From: Rhizobium sp. | GTDB taxonomy: Bacteria > Pseudomonadota > Alphaproteobacteria > Rhizobiales > Rhizobiaceae | Direction of reading: 5' to 3' | Length of the DNA: 46,960 nucleotides | NCBI GenBank assembly: GCA_028290545.1 | Contig: JAQGJP010000038.1 | Span: 1-46,960, forward strand | In this document: one piece after another, positions 8,312 through 18,454 of the stretch | Layout: each line of letters opens with the position of its first letter | Position numbering within the stretch: position 1 is the stretch's first letter | Made by a program: the position numbers and the translations under genes | Notes under the pieces: generated by a model | What the model was told of the DNA's origin: nothing | Seen by the model: only the letters and a program-made list of their open reading frames with translations | Databases searched by the model: none

Positions 8312-9724
8312 ATGGGAATTTCAGGCATACACCCCGGCACCCGCAATGAAATCGGCATCTCGGCAATGGCCGCAGCGTTAAAAAAACGGTTTGCAGACCG
8401 CTTCCAGACCGGCCAGGCAATCCGCGCCCAGCATTCCCACACGACGACCTGGGTTCCGTCGCAACTGCCCGACGGCGTGGTGTTTGTCGAGAGCACTGAT
8501 GATGTGAAGGCCATCGTCAGGCTCGCCGCCGAACATGAGGTACCGCTGATCCCGTTCGGTGTCGGCTCCTCGCTGGAAGGACAGGTCAATGCGCCGTCCG
8601 GCGGCTTCTCGCTGGATTTCTCGCGCATGAACAAGGTGCTCTCGGTCAATCCGGAAGACTTGGACTGTATCGTCGAGCCCGGCATCACGCGCGAGGAACT
8701 GAACGCCTATCTGCGCGACACCGGCCTGTTCTTTCCGATCGATCCCGGTGCCAATGCCACCATCGGCGGCATGGCTTCGACCCGCGCTTCCGGTACCAAC
8801 GCGGTGCGCTACGGAACCATGAAGGACAATGTGCTGGCCGTCACCGCCGTCACCGCCGATGGCGAGGAAATCCGCACGGCCCGCCGCGCCCGCAAGTCCT
8901 CGGCCGGCTACGACCTGACGCGGCTCCTGGTCGGCGCCGAAGGCACGCTCGGCATTCTCACCTCGGTAACGCTGCGGCTGCAAGGCATTCCGGAAGAGAT
9001 CGCCGGCGGCTACTGCAATTTCCCGACGCTGAAGCAGGCGTCCGAAGCGGTGATCATGACAATCCAGCTCGGCATTCCCGTCGCCCGGATCGAACTTCTG
9101 AACACGCCGCAGGTCAAGGCCTGCAACGCCTACTCCAAGCTCGACCTGCCGGAAATGCCATCGCTGTTCCTTGAATTCCACGGCTCGCCGGCATCCGTTG
9201 CGCTGCAGTCCGAGGCCTTTCGGGAGATCGCGGCGGAGAACGGCTCGAGCGGCTTCACCTGGACACGCAATCCCGAGGAGCGCGCCAAGCTGTGGAAGGC
9301 CCGCCACGATGTCTATTGGTCTGCGAAAGCCTTGCGGGCTGGTGGCACGGTGATTTCGACCGACGTCTGCGTGCCGATCTCGCGGCTCGCAGATTGCGTC
9401 ACCGAAACGGAGCGGGATATCGAGGAACACGGTCTGCTGGGCCCGATCGTCGGCCATGCGGGCGACGGCAACTTTCACGTCTCGCTTGTCATCGATGACA
9501 AGATCCCGGCTGAGATCGCTGCCGCCGAGGCCTTCATCGCCCGGCTCAACGAGCGGGCGCTTGCGATGGACGGCACCTGCACCGGCGAGCATGGCATCGG
9601 CCAGGGCAAGCAGGAATTTCTGGAAGGCGAACTGGGCGGATCGGTCGGGATCATGCGTCAGATCAAGCGTGCGCTCGACCCGAAAAACATCTTCAATCCG
9701 GGCAAGATCTTCGCCCTGGATTAG
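8312..9724 (+). CDS. FAD-linked oxidase of the D-lactate/glycolate dehydrogenase (GlcD/DLD) family
   Basis: This 470-residue flavoprotein oxidises a 2-hydroxyacid. The FAD-binding domain (about 50-230) has PFGVGSSLEGQ, DPGANATIGGMASTRASG, and GYDLTRLLVGAEGTLGI, where the isoalloxazine and pyrophosphate bind. The C-terminal cap shows GHAGDGNFH and GEHGIGQGK, diagnostic of D-lactate and glycolate dehydrogenases. Length fits cytochrome-linked D-lactate dehydrogenase better than the larger iron-sulfur forms, and no iron-sulfur subunit is adjacent. The start is uncertain: there is no good ribosome binding site at 8312, and an in-frame ATG at 8366 would still keep the whole fold. Confidence 0.88.
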   Translation: MGISGIHPGTRNEIGISAMAAALKKRFADRFQTGQAIRAQHSHTTTWVPSQLPDGVVFVESTDDVKAIVRLAAEHEVPLIPFGVGSSLEGQVNAPSGGFSLDFSRMNKVLSVNPEDLDCIVEPGITREELNAYLRDTGLFFPIDPGANATIGGMASTRASGTNAVRYGTMKDNVLAVTAVTADGEEIRTARRARKSSAGYDLTRLLVGAEGTLGILTSVTLRLQGIPEEIAGGYCNFPTLKQASEAVIMTIQLGIPVARIELLNTPQVKACNAYSKLDLPEMPSLFLEFHGSPASVALQSEAFREIAAENGSSGFTWTRNPEERAKLWKARHDVYWSAKALRAGGTVISTDVCVPISRLADCVTETERDIEEHGLLGPIVGHAGDGNFHVSLVIDDKIPAEIAAAEAFIARLNERALAMDGTCTGEHGIGQGKQEFLEGELGGSVGIMRQIKRALDPKNIFNPGKIFALD

Positions 9725-9804
9725 CACCGGAGGGAGCCGATAGAGCTTGCGTCACGGGATAATTGACGTAACGTGCCGAACTTAAAACGAGGAAATCGAA
9801 CGTC

Positions 9805-12800
9805 GTGCTTGGCCGCATATTCTTCATCGTAGGCGGTATTCTGGTTGTCGCGTTGTTTGCGGCGCTGTTCGCGCCCTATTTCGTCGACTGGACCGATTTC
9901 CGCCGCGATTTCGAAACGCAGGCCAGCCGCATCATCGGCAAGAAGGTCGTGGTGCATGGTTCTGTCGATGCCCGGCTGCTGCCCTTCCCCACCGTGACGA
10001 TGACCGACGTGCGCGTCGGCGAGGACGAGAGCGGCAATGCCATCGTCACCGCCGACAAGTTCTCGATGGAGACCGAACTTGCGCCGTTCCTGAGCGGCGA
10101 GGCACTGATCTACAATATGCATCTCGAACATCCCCGGGTGAAGCTGCGGCTGACCGAAGATGGCTCTCTCGACTGGGTTAAGACCGGCAACCCGCAGATT
10201 CCGGCCTCCACCGTGGTGCTGGAAAACGTAACGATCAGCAATGGCGAAGTGCAGTTCATCGATGAACAGACCGGCCATGACCGCAACATCACGGGCCTTA
10301 ACCTGAAGCTTTCGGCCAAGACCCTCGCCGGTCCCTGGAAAGTATCCGGACGGGGCGCGGTCGATGGCCAGGCCGGCGGCTTCGTGATCAACACGTCTGT
10401 CCCGGACAAGGGCAAGCTGTTCATGAAGCTCAGGCTGCTGCCCGACGATCCCGGGGTGGTTGCCGAGCTTGAGGGATCGCTCGGCCTGGAAGGACTACGC
10501 CCCCAATACGCCGGTACATTCCGCCTGCGGGAGAAATACCGGACGGAGACGGCAAACCAGGAGAGCGCGGAAACCGACGCCGAGAAGTCCGCCGCGCCAC
10601 GCATCGCCGGCGAGTTCGAGTTGCTCAACGACCGCCTGCGGATCAACAAATACGAATTCCAGATGGGCGATCCCGTCGATCCCTATATCGTCACCGGCGA
10701 GGCGACGATCGATGCCGGCCGCGAGCCCGACTTCCTGTTGACCGCAGTCGGCCAGCAGATCGACATGAGCCGTTTCGGCGCCAATTCCGAGGGGACCTCG
10801 GCGGCCATCTCGCTGCGCGACCGGCTGCGCGCCGTCATGACGCTGGCGGCCGATATCCCCATTCCGCAAATGCCGGGCAAAGCGACGATTTCGCTGCCGG
10901 CGCTAGTCGCCGAGGATACGCTCGTTCGCGATATCAAGCTCGAAATGCGACCCGCCGACAATGGCTGGCAGATCGATATGGCCGAAGCCCAGCTTCCCGG
11001 CCGCACGACACTTTCCGCCAAGGGCAAGCTGACCGTTATCGGCGACCAGTCCTTCGTCGGCGATCTGCTGGTCGCCTCGAAGCAGCCGTCCGGCTTTGCC
11101 GAATGGGTGACGGGCAAAGTGCCGGAATCCGTCCGTAAGCTGAAGAGCGCCGGATTCTCCGCCACTGTCAGCATCATGCCGGATCTGCAGCGCTTCGAGA
11201 ACCTCGAAATCGCGTTCGGCGCAGCGCACCTCAAGGGCCGGCTGGAACATGCATTGCAGGACGGGCAGGCGCCGACGCTTTCCACCGAACTCACCGGCAA
11301 CCAGTTCGATCTCGACACGGTCATGGCGCTTGGCGGGCTGCTGACCGGAGAGGCTTCCATCAAATCCGTGTTCGATCACAAGATCGCGGCGAAGCTGAAA
11401 TTCGGGCAGTTCGCCGCCTTCGGCCTGCAGGCTAAGGGCGTCGACACCGCGTTTACGCTTGCGGATGGCGGCATCATCGGCGCCAGGGCAACGATCAAGG
11501 ACTTCTATGGAGCGGAAATCGGATTTGAGGGCAGTTTCACCGGCCTGGCAACGCGAGCGATCGGTGAGGCCCGGATCAAGCTGAAATCTGCCGATCCCTC
11601 GGCGCTCTTCCAACTGGTTGCCGACCGCCTGCCCGCGCATCCGGCGATCCGGCGGCTGGCCGCAAGCGCCAGATATTACGAGGGCAGCGATTTCCTGCTG
11701 AACCTGAAGCTCGGCGAAGGCGATTGGCCGATCGAGGCCGAAATGACCGGCATCGCCCATGGCAGCCGGTTCATGGCCAAGCTCGCGGCGCAGTCTATGG
11801 ATCTCGTCAACTCCGGCGGGCTTGCGCTTGATGCCACGATCGAGAATCCCGATGCCTGGGTCATGCTCGGCCAGGCCGGTCTACCTACGATACCGATCGA
11901 CGCGGACCAGGACGGCATCCTGACGCTGCACGTCAACCAGCCTGCCGAAAGTGATCCGCAGGTCAACCTGTCATATACGTCCGGTACGACAACGGTGACG
12001 GTCGAGGGTCAGACGGCGCTCGACAGTCCGCATTTCCTCAACGGTTCCTATTCGCTCTCGGTCGACAGTGGCGACATCGCTCCCTATCTGGTGATGAACA
12101 ATGTCGTCCTGCCGCGAATCAGCGAAGGTCTGCCGTTCACTGCCACGGCGAGCGTCTACAGCACCGCCGAAGCGATCGGACTGGAGAATATCGCCGGCAA
12201 TTCCGATAACAATTCCTTCAACGGCATCCTGAGCGTCGATCGAAGGCAGGCCACGCCGCTGTTTTCGGGGGAAATCAATCTCGCATCCGCAGATCTCCTC
12301 TGGCTTGCCGAAGCAATCTACGGCCAGGTCGCGAACCCCGCGACACCGGGCTTGTCCAGCGTCGCGGTACCGAAGGAGAGCGGTTTGCCCGCCGCAGCCG
12401 ACGTCGCGCTGTCTGTCAATCATTTCCATCTCGGCGCTCTTGGCGTGGTCGACAATTTCCGTGGCCGGCTCAATGCGCGGGCGGGCCGGATCGAGGTCCG
12501 CAATGCTACGGGGGCATTCGCAACCGGTCGCTTCAAGGGCAATGTCGAACTCGGCAACACCGACGGCAACGCCTTCTTCCGCGCCCGACTGGGCATCACG
12601 GATGCTGCGCTGAAAACGGTTTTCTGGGCGCATGCCGGCCTGCCGGTGGCGTCCGCCAAATCCAACCTCTCGCTGGTGATCGACGCGACGGGCACAAGCC
12701 CGCATGCGATGCTGGAAACCGCCACCGGCTCCGGCGCTCTGGAACTCTCGGATCTGGTGATCAACGGCCTCAACAGCAAGGCGCTGCCGCCGATCCTCGC

Positions 12801-13422
12801 CGGCGCGGATGCGATTACCACGGATATCAGCGAGACGATCGTCCAGCCGGTCGTCGAGAAATCGCTGTTCGACGGCGCATTGAATTTCACCAGGCTCAGC
12901 ATTCCCTTCTCGATCACCGGCGCCAAACTGCGCGCCGACAAGGTGCAGGGGTCCAATGCCGATATCCGGATCGAGGCGGAAGGTACGCTGACCCTTGAAG
13001 ACGCGATGCTGGAGGCCAATGTCGATGCGATATTCAAGCCCGGCGAGCAGGCGGTCGCCGGCGCCGATCCCACCGTGCGGCTCAACTGGCAGGGCATGTT
13101 CAACAGCCCGAAGCGGAGCGTCGATGTCACCCAGATGACCAGCTTCCTCTCACTGCGCAAATTCGAGCAGGAGCGCAGGCGGGTCGAAATCCTGCAGGCC
13201 AAGATGGCCGAGCAGCAACGGCTGCGGCGCGAATCCACGCTTTATCGGGCACGGGAAAACGAGCGCGCGCGGCTCAGGCAGAGAGCGCTCGACAACGCCA
13301 GGCTTTTTCGACAGGCGCAGGAAAAGCGGACAGAACTCGCACGGCAGGAAGAAGAGCGCCGGCGCAAGGAGCTTGAAAGCCAGAGCCAGATCGACAATCC
13401 CGAAAATGTTCCGGCGCAGTAG
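9805..13422 (+). CDS. Large AsmA-family envelope protein
   Basis: The protein has 1205 residues. A single N-terminal membrane segment (about 4-25) is followed by PYFVDWTDFRRDFETQASRIIGKKV, the usual opening of AsmA domains. A long beta-rich region then fits the bridge-like proteins thought to carry lipids between the membranes. The AsmA C-terminal domain lies around 850-1100. The last ~85 residues (about 1115-1200) are almost all charged and helical, with many Glu, Arg and Gln, and should form a coiled coil. The start codon is GTG, with GAGGA 11 bases upstream. It follows the FAD oxidase by 80 bases on the same strand. Function is inferred from family only. Confidence 0.88.
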   Translation: MLGRIFFIVGGILVVALFAALFAPYFVDWTDFRRDFETQASRIIGKKVVVHGSVDARLLPFPTVTMTDVRVGEDESGNAIVTADKFSMETELAPFLSGEALIYNMHLEHPRVKLRLTEDGSLDWVKTGNPQIPASTVVLENVTISNGEVQFIDEQTGHDRNITGLNLKLSAKTLAGPWKVSGRGAVDGQAGGFVINTSVPDKGKLFMKLRLLPDDPGVVAELEGSLGLEGLRPQYAGTFRLREKYRTETANQESAETDAEKSAAPRIAGEFELLNDRLRINKYEFQMGDPVDPYIVTGEATIDAGREPDFLLTAVGQQIDMSRFGANSEGTSAAISLRDRLRAVMTLAADIPIPQMPGKATISLPALVAEDTLVRDIKLEMRPADNGWQIDMAEAQLPGRTTLSAKGKLTVIGDQSFVGDLLVASKQPSGFAEWVTGKVPESVRKLKSAGFSATVSIMPDLQRFENLEIAFGAAHLKGRLEHALQDGQAPTLSTELTGNQFDLDTVMALGGLLTGEASIKSVFDHKIAAKLKFGQFAAFGLQAKGVDTAFTLADGGIIGARATIKDFYGAEIGFEGSFTGLATRAIGEARIKLKSADPSALFQLVADRLPAHPAIRRLAASARYYEGSDFLLNLKLGEGDWPIEAEMTGIAHGSRFMAKLAAQSMDLVNSGGLALDATIENPDAWVMLGQAGLPTIPIDADQDGILTLHVNQPAESDPQVNLSYTSGTTTVTVEGQTALDSPHFLNGSYSLSVDSGDIAPYLVMNNVVLPRISEGLPFTATASVYSTAEAIGLENIAGNSDNNSFNGILSVDRRQATPLFSGEINLASADLLWLAEAIYGQVANPATPGLSSVAVPKESGLPAAADVALSVNHFHLGALGVVDNFRGRLNARAGRIEVRNATGAFATGRFKGNVELGNTDGNAFFRARLGITDAALKTVFWAHAGLPVASAKSNLSLVIDATGTSPHAMLETATGSGALELSDLVINGLNSKALPPILAGADAITTDISETIVQPVVEKSLFDGALNFTRLSIPFSITGAKLRADKVQGSNADIRIEAEGTLTLEDAMLEANVDAIFKPGEQAVAGADPTVRLNWQGMFNSPKRSVDVTQMTSFLSLRKFEQERRRVEILQAKMAEQQRLRRESTLYRARENERARLRQRALDNARLFRQAQEKRTELARQEEERRRKELESQSQIDNPENVPAQ

Positions 13423-13590
13423 CCTCTGCATATTCAATTTTAACTAATATACAATTCAATCAATTGCTTGATGGCAGGGGCCGTCGATCGAATTTCTGTC
13501 GAGCTAACAAATCCTTAACCACATTTGCTTCACGATGAATCAGATTTGATTATGTCTGGCGAGTCGCTGCGGCGGCATTTAGGGGATGGA

Positions 13591-15024
13591 ATGGGCTTTT
13601 TCGGCGGACCTTCGGCGAAGGATTTTGATGCATTGAACGCGCGGTTCAAGGAAGTTTCCGAACGGTCGGAGCTCCTGGACGAAGCCTGTGGAATCGGGCT
13701 CTGGGAAGCTGTGCTGCACAATGGCGACGCCATGCATGCTCAAAGCAAATGGACTTGGTCGGCTGAATTCCGTCGTCTGATCGGCTACAACAACGCCAGC
13801 GAATATCCCAATGTCGTGCAGTCCTGGTCCGACCGCCTGCATCCGGATGACGTCGCCCCGACTTTCGCCGCCTTCGGCGGGCACCTGCGGGACAAGTCCG
13901 GCAATTCCCGTTATGATGTCACCTATCGGCTCAAGGTGCGCGACGGTTCCTATCGCTGGTTCCGCGCCACGGGCGGCTGCAAGTATCAGCCCGACGGGGT
14001 CACGGTCCGCACCTGCGGTTCGCTGACCGATATACATGAACAGATGGTGCTGCAGCAGGAAGCCAGGAAGAGCGCCGAAGACGGCAAGATCGCCCTCGGT
14101 GCCCTGCTCCAGGCGATCGCATCGCTTGCCAATGGCGATCTCACCCACCGCATCACCGCCACCCTGCCCGAAACGGCCGACGTCCTGAAGCGCGATTTCA
14201 ACACGGCGAGCGACAAACTCCAGGGCATCCTCGCCAATATCGCCTCCGCCATCGGCAGCATGCTCAGCGGTTCGGGCGAGATCAGCCATGCGACCGATGA
14301 CCTCTCCAAGCGCACGGAACAGCAGGCAAGCTCGCTGGAGCAGACGGCAGCGGCGCTGGAGCAAATTACCGCCACCGTGCAAAAGACTGCAGCCAGCGCC
14401 AGGGAACTGACCGGCTTCACCAGCAAGGCCCGATCCGCAGCGGAAGAATCCGGCGCCGTCGTTTCGAGCGCAGTGCACGCCATGTCCGAAATTGAGAAGT
14501 CCTCCGGCCAGATCGGCCAGATCATCGGCGTGATCGACGAAATCGCCTTCCAGACCAATCTTCTGGCCCTGAACGCCGGCGTCGAGGCAGCGCGGGCCGG
14601 TGAAGCCGGAAAGGGCTTTGCGGTCGTCGCCCAGGAAGTGCGCGAACTCGCTCAGCGCTCCGCCAATGCCGCCAAGGAGATCAAGGCATTGGTTACCACG
14701 TCTTCCCAGCAGGTCGAACAAGGCGTGGCGCTTGTCGGCCGCACCGGCACCGCACTCCAGAGCATCGTTGCCGAAATCAACAATATCGCGCAGCTGATCG
14801 GCGACATCGCCCATTCCGCGCAGGAACAGTCGACCGGGATCAACGAGATCAACAGCGCCGTTTCCCAGATGGACCGAATGACGCAGCAGAATTCCAGCAT
14901 GGTGCAGGAAACCGCCAATGCCAGCCATGCGCTGGCGGATCAGGCGAACCAGCTCGTCGAGCTGGTGGGGCTGTTCAAACTGGGCAACGAACAAGGCGCG
15001 AGCCCCCGGCGCCGGGCCGCGTGA
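13591..15024 (+). CDS. Soluble methyl-accepting chemotaxis protein with N-terminal PAS domain
   Basis: The protein has 477 residues and no membrane segment or signal peptide, so it senses a cytoplasmic cue. A PAS fold (about 25-145, with SDRLHPDDV and YRWFRATGG) is followed by a HAMP-like helix pair and then the signalling domain (about 230-460). Its hairpin tip reads IDEIAFQTNLLALNAGVEAARAGE, which contacts CheA and CheW. The C-terminus lacks a CheR-docking pentapeptide. Upstream in-frame starts exist at 13525 (TTG) and 13552 (ATG) but have no ribosome binding site. AGGGGAT precedes 13591 at good spacing, so I chose that. No chemosensory genes adjoin it. Confidence 0.9.
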   Translation: MGFFGGPSAKDFDALNARFKEVSERSELLDEACGIGLWEAVLHNGDAMHAQSKWTWSAEFRRLIGYNNASEYPNVVQSWSDRLHPDDVAPTFAAFGGHLRDKSGNSRYDVTYRLKVRDGSYRWFRATGGCKYQPDGVTVRTCGSLTDIHEQMVLQQEARKSAEDGKIALGALLQAIASLANGDLTHRITATLPETADVLKRDFNTASDKLQGILANIASAIGSMLSGSGEISHATDDLSKRTEQQASSLEQTAAALEQITATVQKTAASARELTGFTSKARSAAEESGAVVSSAVHAMSEIEKSSGQIGQIIGVIDEIAFQTNLLALNAGVEAARAGEAGKGFAVVAQEVRELAQRSANAAKEIKALVTTSSQQVEQGVALVGRTGTALQSIVAEINNIAQLIGDIAHSAQEQSTGINEINSAVSQMDRMTQQNSSMVQETANASHALADQANQLVELVGLFKLGNEQGASPRRRAA

Positions 15025-15050
15025 TTGCGCCCCTGAAACAGACGTAACCA

Positions 15051-15085
15051 CGCAAAGCGGAGCGGCAACGCCGTCCCGCTTTGCG
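15051..15085. terminator. Hairpin between convergent chemoreceptor and RHH/RND genes
   Basis: Perfect 10-bp stem CGCAAAGCGG (15051-15060) with CCGCTTTGCG (15076-15085). The loop holds a second small stem, CGGC/GCCG. There is no T-run on either side, so it would be an imperfect bidirectional terminator or an mRNA 3'-end stabiliser. Its place between two converging genes supports that role. Confidence 0.45.
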
Positions 15086-15091
15086 CGAACC

Positions 15092-15304
15092 TCAAATTTC
15101 TGGACGAACCGCCTTCAGCACAAATACGCGAAGCGCCGAGGAAAGATTATCCTCTTCGCTCCGGCTCTCGTCCACCTCGGCGATCAGCGCCGCAAGCGAG
15201 TGTCCGCGCGTAGCAGCCAGCCTCCTGAGCTCCTCGTGAAACTCGTCTTCCAGTGAAAACGAGGTCCGGTGCCCGTGCAGCGTAATCGAATATTTCCGGA
15301 CCAT
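15092..15304 (-). CDS. Small ribbon-helix-helix domain protein
   Basis: This 70-residue protein begins MVRKYSITLHGHRTSFSLED, a beta strand followed by helices. It matches the RHH_4-type family widespread in Rhizobiales, small proteins related to Arc/MetJ DNA-binding folds. It is the last gene of the RND pump operon, starting 15 bases after the permease stop. In other rhizobia, as far as I recall, similar proteins sit beside sspB and the DUF4169 gene, so its position here may be a rearrangement. Whether it binds DNA or regulates the pump is not shown by the sequence. Confidence 0.75.
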   Translation of the reverse strand: MVRKYSITLHGHRTSFSLEDEFHEELRRLAATRGHSLAALIAEVDESRSEEDNLSSALRVFVLKAVRPEI

Positions 15305-15319
15305 CTGGGTTTCAAAGTC

Positions 15320-18300
15320 TCATTCTGCCGCCATAGCGACGACCTCGACATCGCGCGTTTCGGCTTGCTCCAGTTCCCTGGCCAGGCGTTCTTCTTCATG
15401 CGCTTGCGGTTTGGTGATGCCGGCGATCAGAAGATAGGCGACCGGAGTGATATAGAGCGTGACCAGGGTCGCCAGACCCAGGCCGCCGACGATCACCCAG
15501 CCGAGCGCGATACGGGCTTCGGCGCCCGCCCCTTCAGCGAGCGTCAACGGCACGCCGCCGAGCACGGTGGCGATCATCGTCATCATCACCGGACGCAGGC
15601 GAATGCGGCAGGCGTTGCGGATCGCATCGCCCACGCTCTCGCCCTCGTCGCGCAGCTGGTTGGCGAACTCAACGATCAGGATGCCGTTCTTGGCCATGAT
15701 GCCGACCAGCATCACCAGCCCGATCTGGCTGTAGATATTGATGCTTTGTCCGGTCAGCAGCATCGCGAACACCGCGCACGCGAGCCCGAGCGGGACCGTC
15801 GACATGATGATCAGCGCCGACAGGAAGCTTTCGAACTGTGCCGCCAGCACCAGGAAGATGATCACCAGCGCAAAGCCGAAGACGCTTGTCATGCCGGACG
15901 AATTGTCGTTCAGCGTCGCCGCTTCGGCGAGCGGCAGGATATTGATCCCCTGCGGCAGGGTCTGCCGGCCGATCTCACGGGCGAGTTCCAGGGCATCGCC
16001 GAGACCCACGCCTTCCTTGGGCACGCCTGTGATTGAAACCGAGCGGGTCTGGTTTTCACGCTGCAGCTGCGGCGGTACCGATTTCTCCTTGAGCGTGGCG
16101 ACTGCGGACATCGGCACGAACTTGCCGTCCTTGGTCTTCAGGAAGATATTCTCGAGGTCCTGCGGATCGTTGATCGGATTGTTCGATGAGACGAGCGTGA
16201 TGTCGAGACTGCGGCCCGCGATGAAGACATCGCCGACCTTTGTACCATCGAGCAGCGCCTGCAGGGCATCCGAAAGGCCGGTGATATCGATGCCGACATC
16301 GGCCGCACGCTCGCGGGAAATATCGACGGAAATCTGCGCCTGGGTCGGGTCGGCATCGAGCCGCACCAGATCGAACTTGCCGCTGGCATTCAGAGCGTCG
16401 ATCATCTTCGCGGCATTCTGGTAGAGCAGGTCGTAGTCGTTGCCGGTCAGCGCGAAATTCAGGCCGCTGCCCGCGCCGCGAATACCCAGGCTGTTGGGCT
16501 GCACGATGTTGGCCTGCAACGCCGGCGCGATGCGCAACGCCTTGCGGACATCGGCGGAAATCTCGGCTTGCGACCGGACGCGCTTTTCCCACGGCGCCAG
16601 CGTCAGCACCATGAAGCCGGAATTGGCCTGTCCGCCCTGGCCGCTGATCGTGAAGACATTGAGAATCTCGCCGCCATCGACGAGCGGCTGCAACTGATCC
16701 TCGACCTTGCGCAATTGCTCTTCCGTATATTCGAGGCTGGTGCCCTGCGGCGCCTGCGCCCGGATCATGATGGTCGACCTGTCCTCCTGCGGGGTCAGTT
16801 CCTGGCCGAGCGAAAGATAGGTCACGACGGCGGCAAACATGATCAGAATCGAAGCCGCGACGACGATACCCGGCACCGCCAGAACGATCGCGAGCGACTT
16901 CTCGTAGACCTTGGCAAAAGCCATACCGAGCAGCCCGAGAAAGCCGCCATGCTCCTCGACATCGTGCCGGCCGAGCATCCGCGAGGCGAGCATCGGGCAG
17001 AGCGTCAGCGCCACGATGCCGGACAGCAGCACCGAGACGGCTAGAGCGAAGCCGAACTCACGGAACAGCCCGCCGGCCTGCCCCGGCAGGAAGGCCAGCG
17101 GCACGAACACGGCCGCAAGCGTGATCGTCGTGGCCACAACCGCGAAGAACACCTGCTGCGTGCCGATCACGGCCGCGGCGCGCGGCCCCATGCCTTGCGC
17201 CCGATGCCGGACGATGTTTTCCAGCACGACGATTGCGTCATCGACGACCATGCCGGTCGCCAGCACGATCGCCAGCAATGTCAGGATATTGACCGAGAAA
17301 CCGGCCAGATAGATCGCCGCGAGCGCCCCGATCAGCGCCACCGGCATGGTAATCGTCGGGATCAGCGTCGCCCGCCAGCTGCGCAGGAACAGGAAGATGA
17401 CGCCCACCACGATGACGACGGCCAGCACCAGCGACACGACCACTTCCTTGATCGCGCCCCGGATGAAGTTCGCGTCATCGCTGGTCACGCGGATGGTCAT
17501 GCCTTCCGGCATGGTCTTCGACAGCTCGTCGACAGCCGCGCGAATACCCTTGGAAATGTCCAGCGTGTTGGATTGCGCCTGGCGGATGATGCCGAGGCCG
17601 ACACCGGAAATGCCGTTGGAGCGCATCGAGGACGTACCCTCCTCAGCGCCGAGCGTGACGACGGCGACGTCGCCCAACCGCACCTTGCCGTTGATGATCA
17701 CGGCTTCAAACTGCTCGGGCGTGGTGATGTCGGAAGATGCACGCACGACGATGTCGGTGGACGGACTTTCGATCGATCCCGCCGGCACGTCGAGTGCCGC
17801 AGTGGACAGCGCCAGTTTCAGATCGGCGACGGTCAATCCCCGGCTGGCAAGCTTGGCCTGGTCGATGTCGATGCGGAACGTCTTCTGCTTGTCGCCGAAA
17901 TACTGTACGTCGGCCACACCATCGACGGCCGCGAGACGGGTCTCGATATTGTCCTCGACGAAGACCGTCAGGTCCTCCGCCTTCATGTTCGTGGAGGTGA
18001 CGGCAAGCCGCATTACCGGCTGGGAATTGGCATCCGCCTTGATGATGCGCGGCGCGACGATACCCTCCGGCAGATTGTTGGCGACCCGGCTCAGCGCATC
18101 GCGCACATCGGCGGCGGCAGTCGCGAGATCCGTCGTGGCCGAGAATTCCAGCGTCACGCGGCTGTTGCCGAAGGCGGAGGCCGACGAGACGGATTTCAGG
18201 CCCGTGACGCGCGCAACGGCCCCTTCGATCACATCGGTTATCTCGCGGTCGACGGTCTCGGGCGCGGCGCCATCGAGATCGGTGCGAACGGTGATGACCG

Positions 18301-18454
18301 GCTGGTCGACGGAGGGCAGTTCGCGCACCTCGACACCACCAAAAGCGGCAAGGCCGGCGACGACGATCAGCGCGTTGAACACCAGCGCCAGGATCGGCCG
18401 TCGTACGAACAATGAGGCGGAAAATCCCTGTTTCAGCTTGGAGGCGACACTCAT
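15320..18454 (-). CDS. RND multidrug efflux permease (HAE1/AcrB-like)
   Basis: The inner-membrane proton/drug antiporter has 1044 residues, the normal length. It has the RND layout: one N-terminal helix (about 21-40), a large periplasmic domain, helices 2-6, a second periplasmic domain, and helices 8-12. LLAIVLATGMVVDDAIVVLENI contains the intramembrane aspartate pair used for proton relay. Its ATG overlaps the adaptor stop by 4 bases, so the two are translationally coupled. The adaptor precedes it and an RHH protein follows. No outer-membrane channel gene is present, so a TolC-like partner must be supplied elsewhere. Confidence 0.94.
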   Translation of the reverse strand: MSVASKLKQGFSASLFVRRPILALVFNALIVVAGLAAFGGVEVRELPSVDQPVITVRTDLDGAAPETVDREITDVIEGAVARVTGLKSVSSASAFGNSRVTLEFSATTDLATAAADVRDALSRVANNLPEGIVAPRIIKADANSQPVMRLAVTSTNMKAEDLTVFVEDNIETRLAAVDGVADVQYFGDKQKTFRIDIDQAKLASRGLTVADLKLALSTAALDVPAGSIESPSTDIVVRASSDITTPEQFEAVIINGKVRLGDVAVVTLGAEEGTSSMRSNGISGVGLGIIRQAQSNTLDISKGIRAAVDELSKTMPEGMTIRVTSDDANFIRGAIKEVVVSLVLAVVIVVGVIFLFLRSWRATLIPTITMPVALIGALAAIYLAGFSVNILTLLAIVLATGMVVDDAIVVLENIVRHRAQGMGPRAAAVIGTQQVFFAVVATTITLAAVFVPLAFLPGQAGGLFREFGFALAVSVLLSGIVALTLCPMLASRMLGRHDVEEHGGFLGLLGMAFAKVYEKSLAIVLAVPGIVVAASILIMFAAVVTYLSLGQELTPQEDRSTIMIRAQAPQGTSLEYTEEQLRKVEDQLQPLVDGGEILNVFTISGQGGQANSGFMVLTLAPWEKRVRSQAEISADVRKALRIAPALQANIVQPNSLGIRGAGSGLNFALTGNDYDLLYQNAAKMIDALNASGKFDLVRLDADPTQAQISVDISRERAADVGIDITGLSDALQALLDGTKVGDVFIAGRSLDITLVSSNNPINDPQDLENIFLKTKDGKFVPMSAVATLKEKSVPPQLQRENQTRSVSITGVPKEGVGLGDALELAREIGRQTLPQGINILPLAEAATLNDNSSGMTSVFGFALVIIFLVLAAQFESFLSALIIMSTVPLGLACAVFAMLLTGQSINIYSQIGLVMLVGIMAKNGILIVEFANQLRDEGESVGDAIRNACRIRLRPVMMTMIATVLGGVPLTLAEGAGAEARIALGWVIVGGLGLATLVTLYITPVAYLLIAGITKPQAHEEERLARELEQAETRDVEVVAMAAE

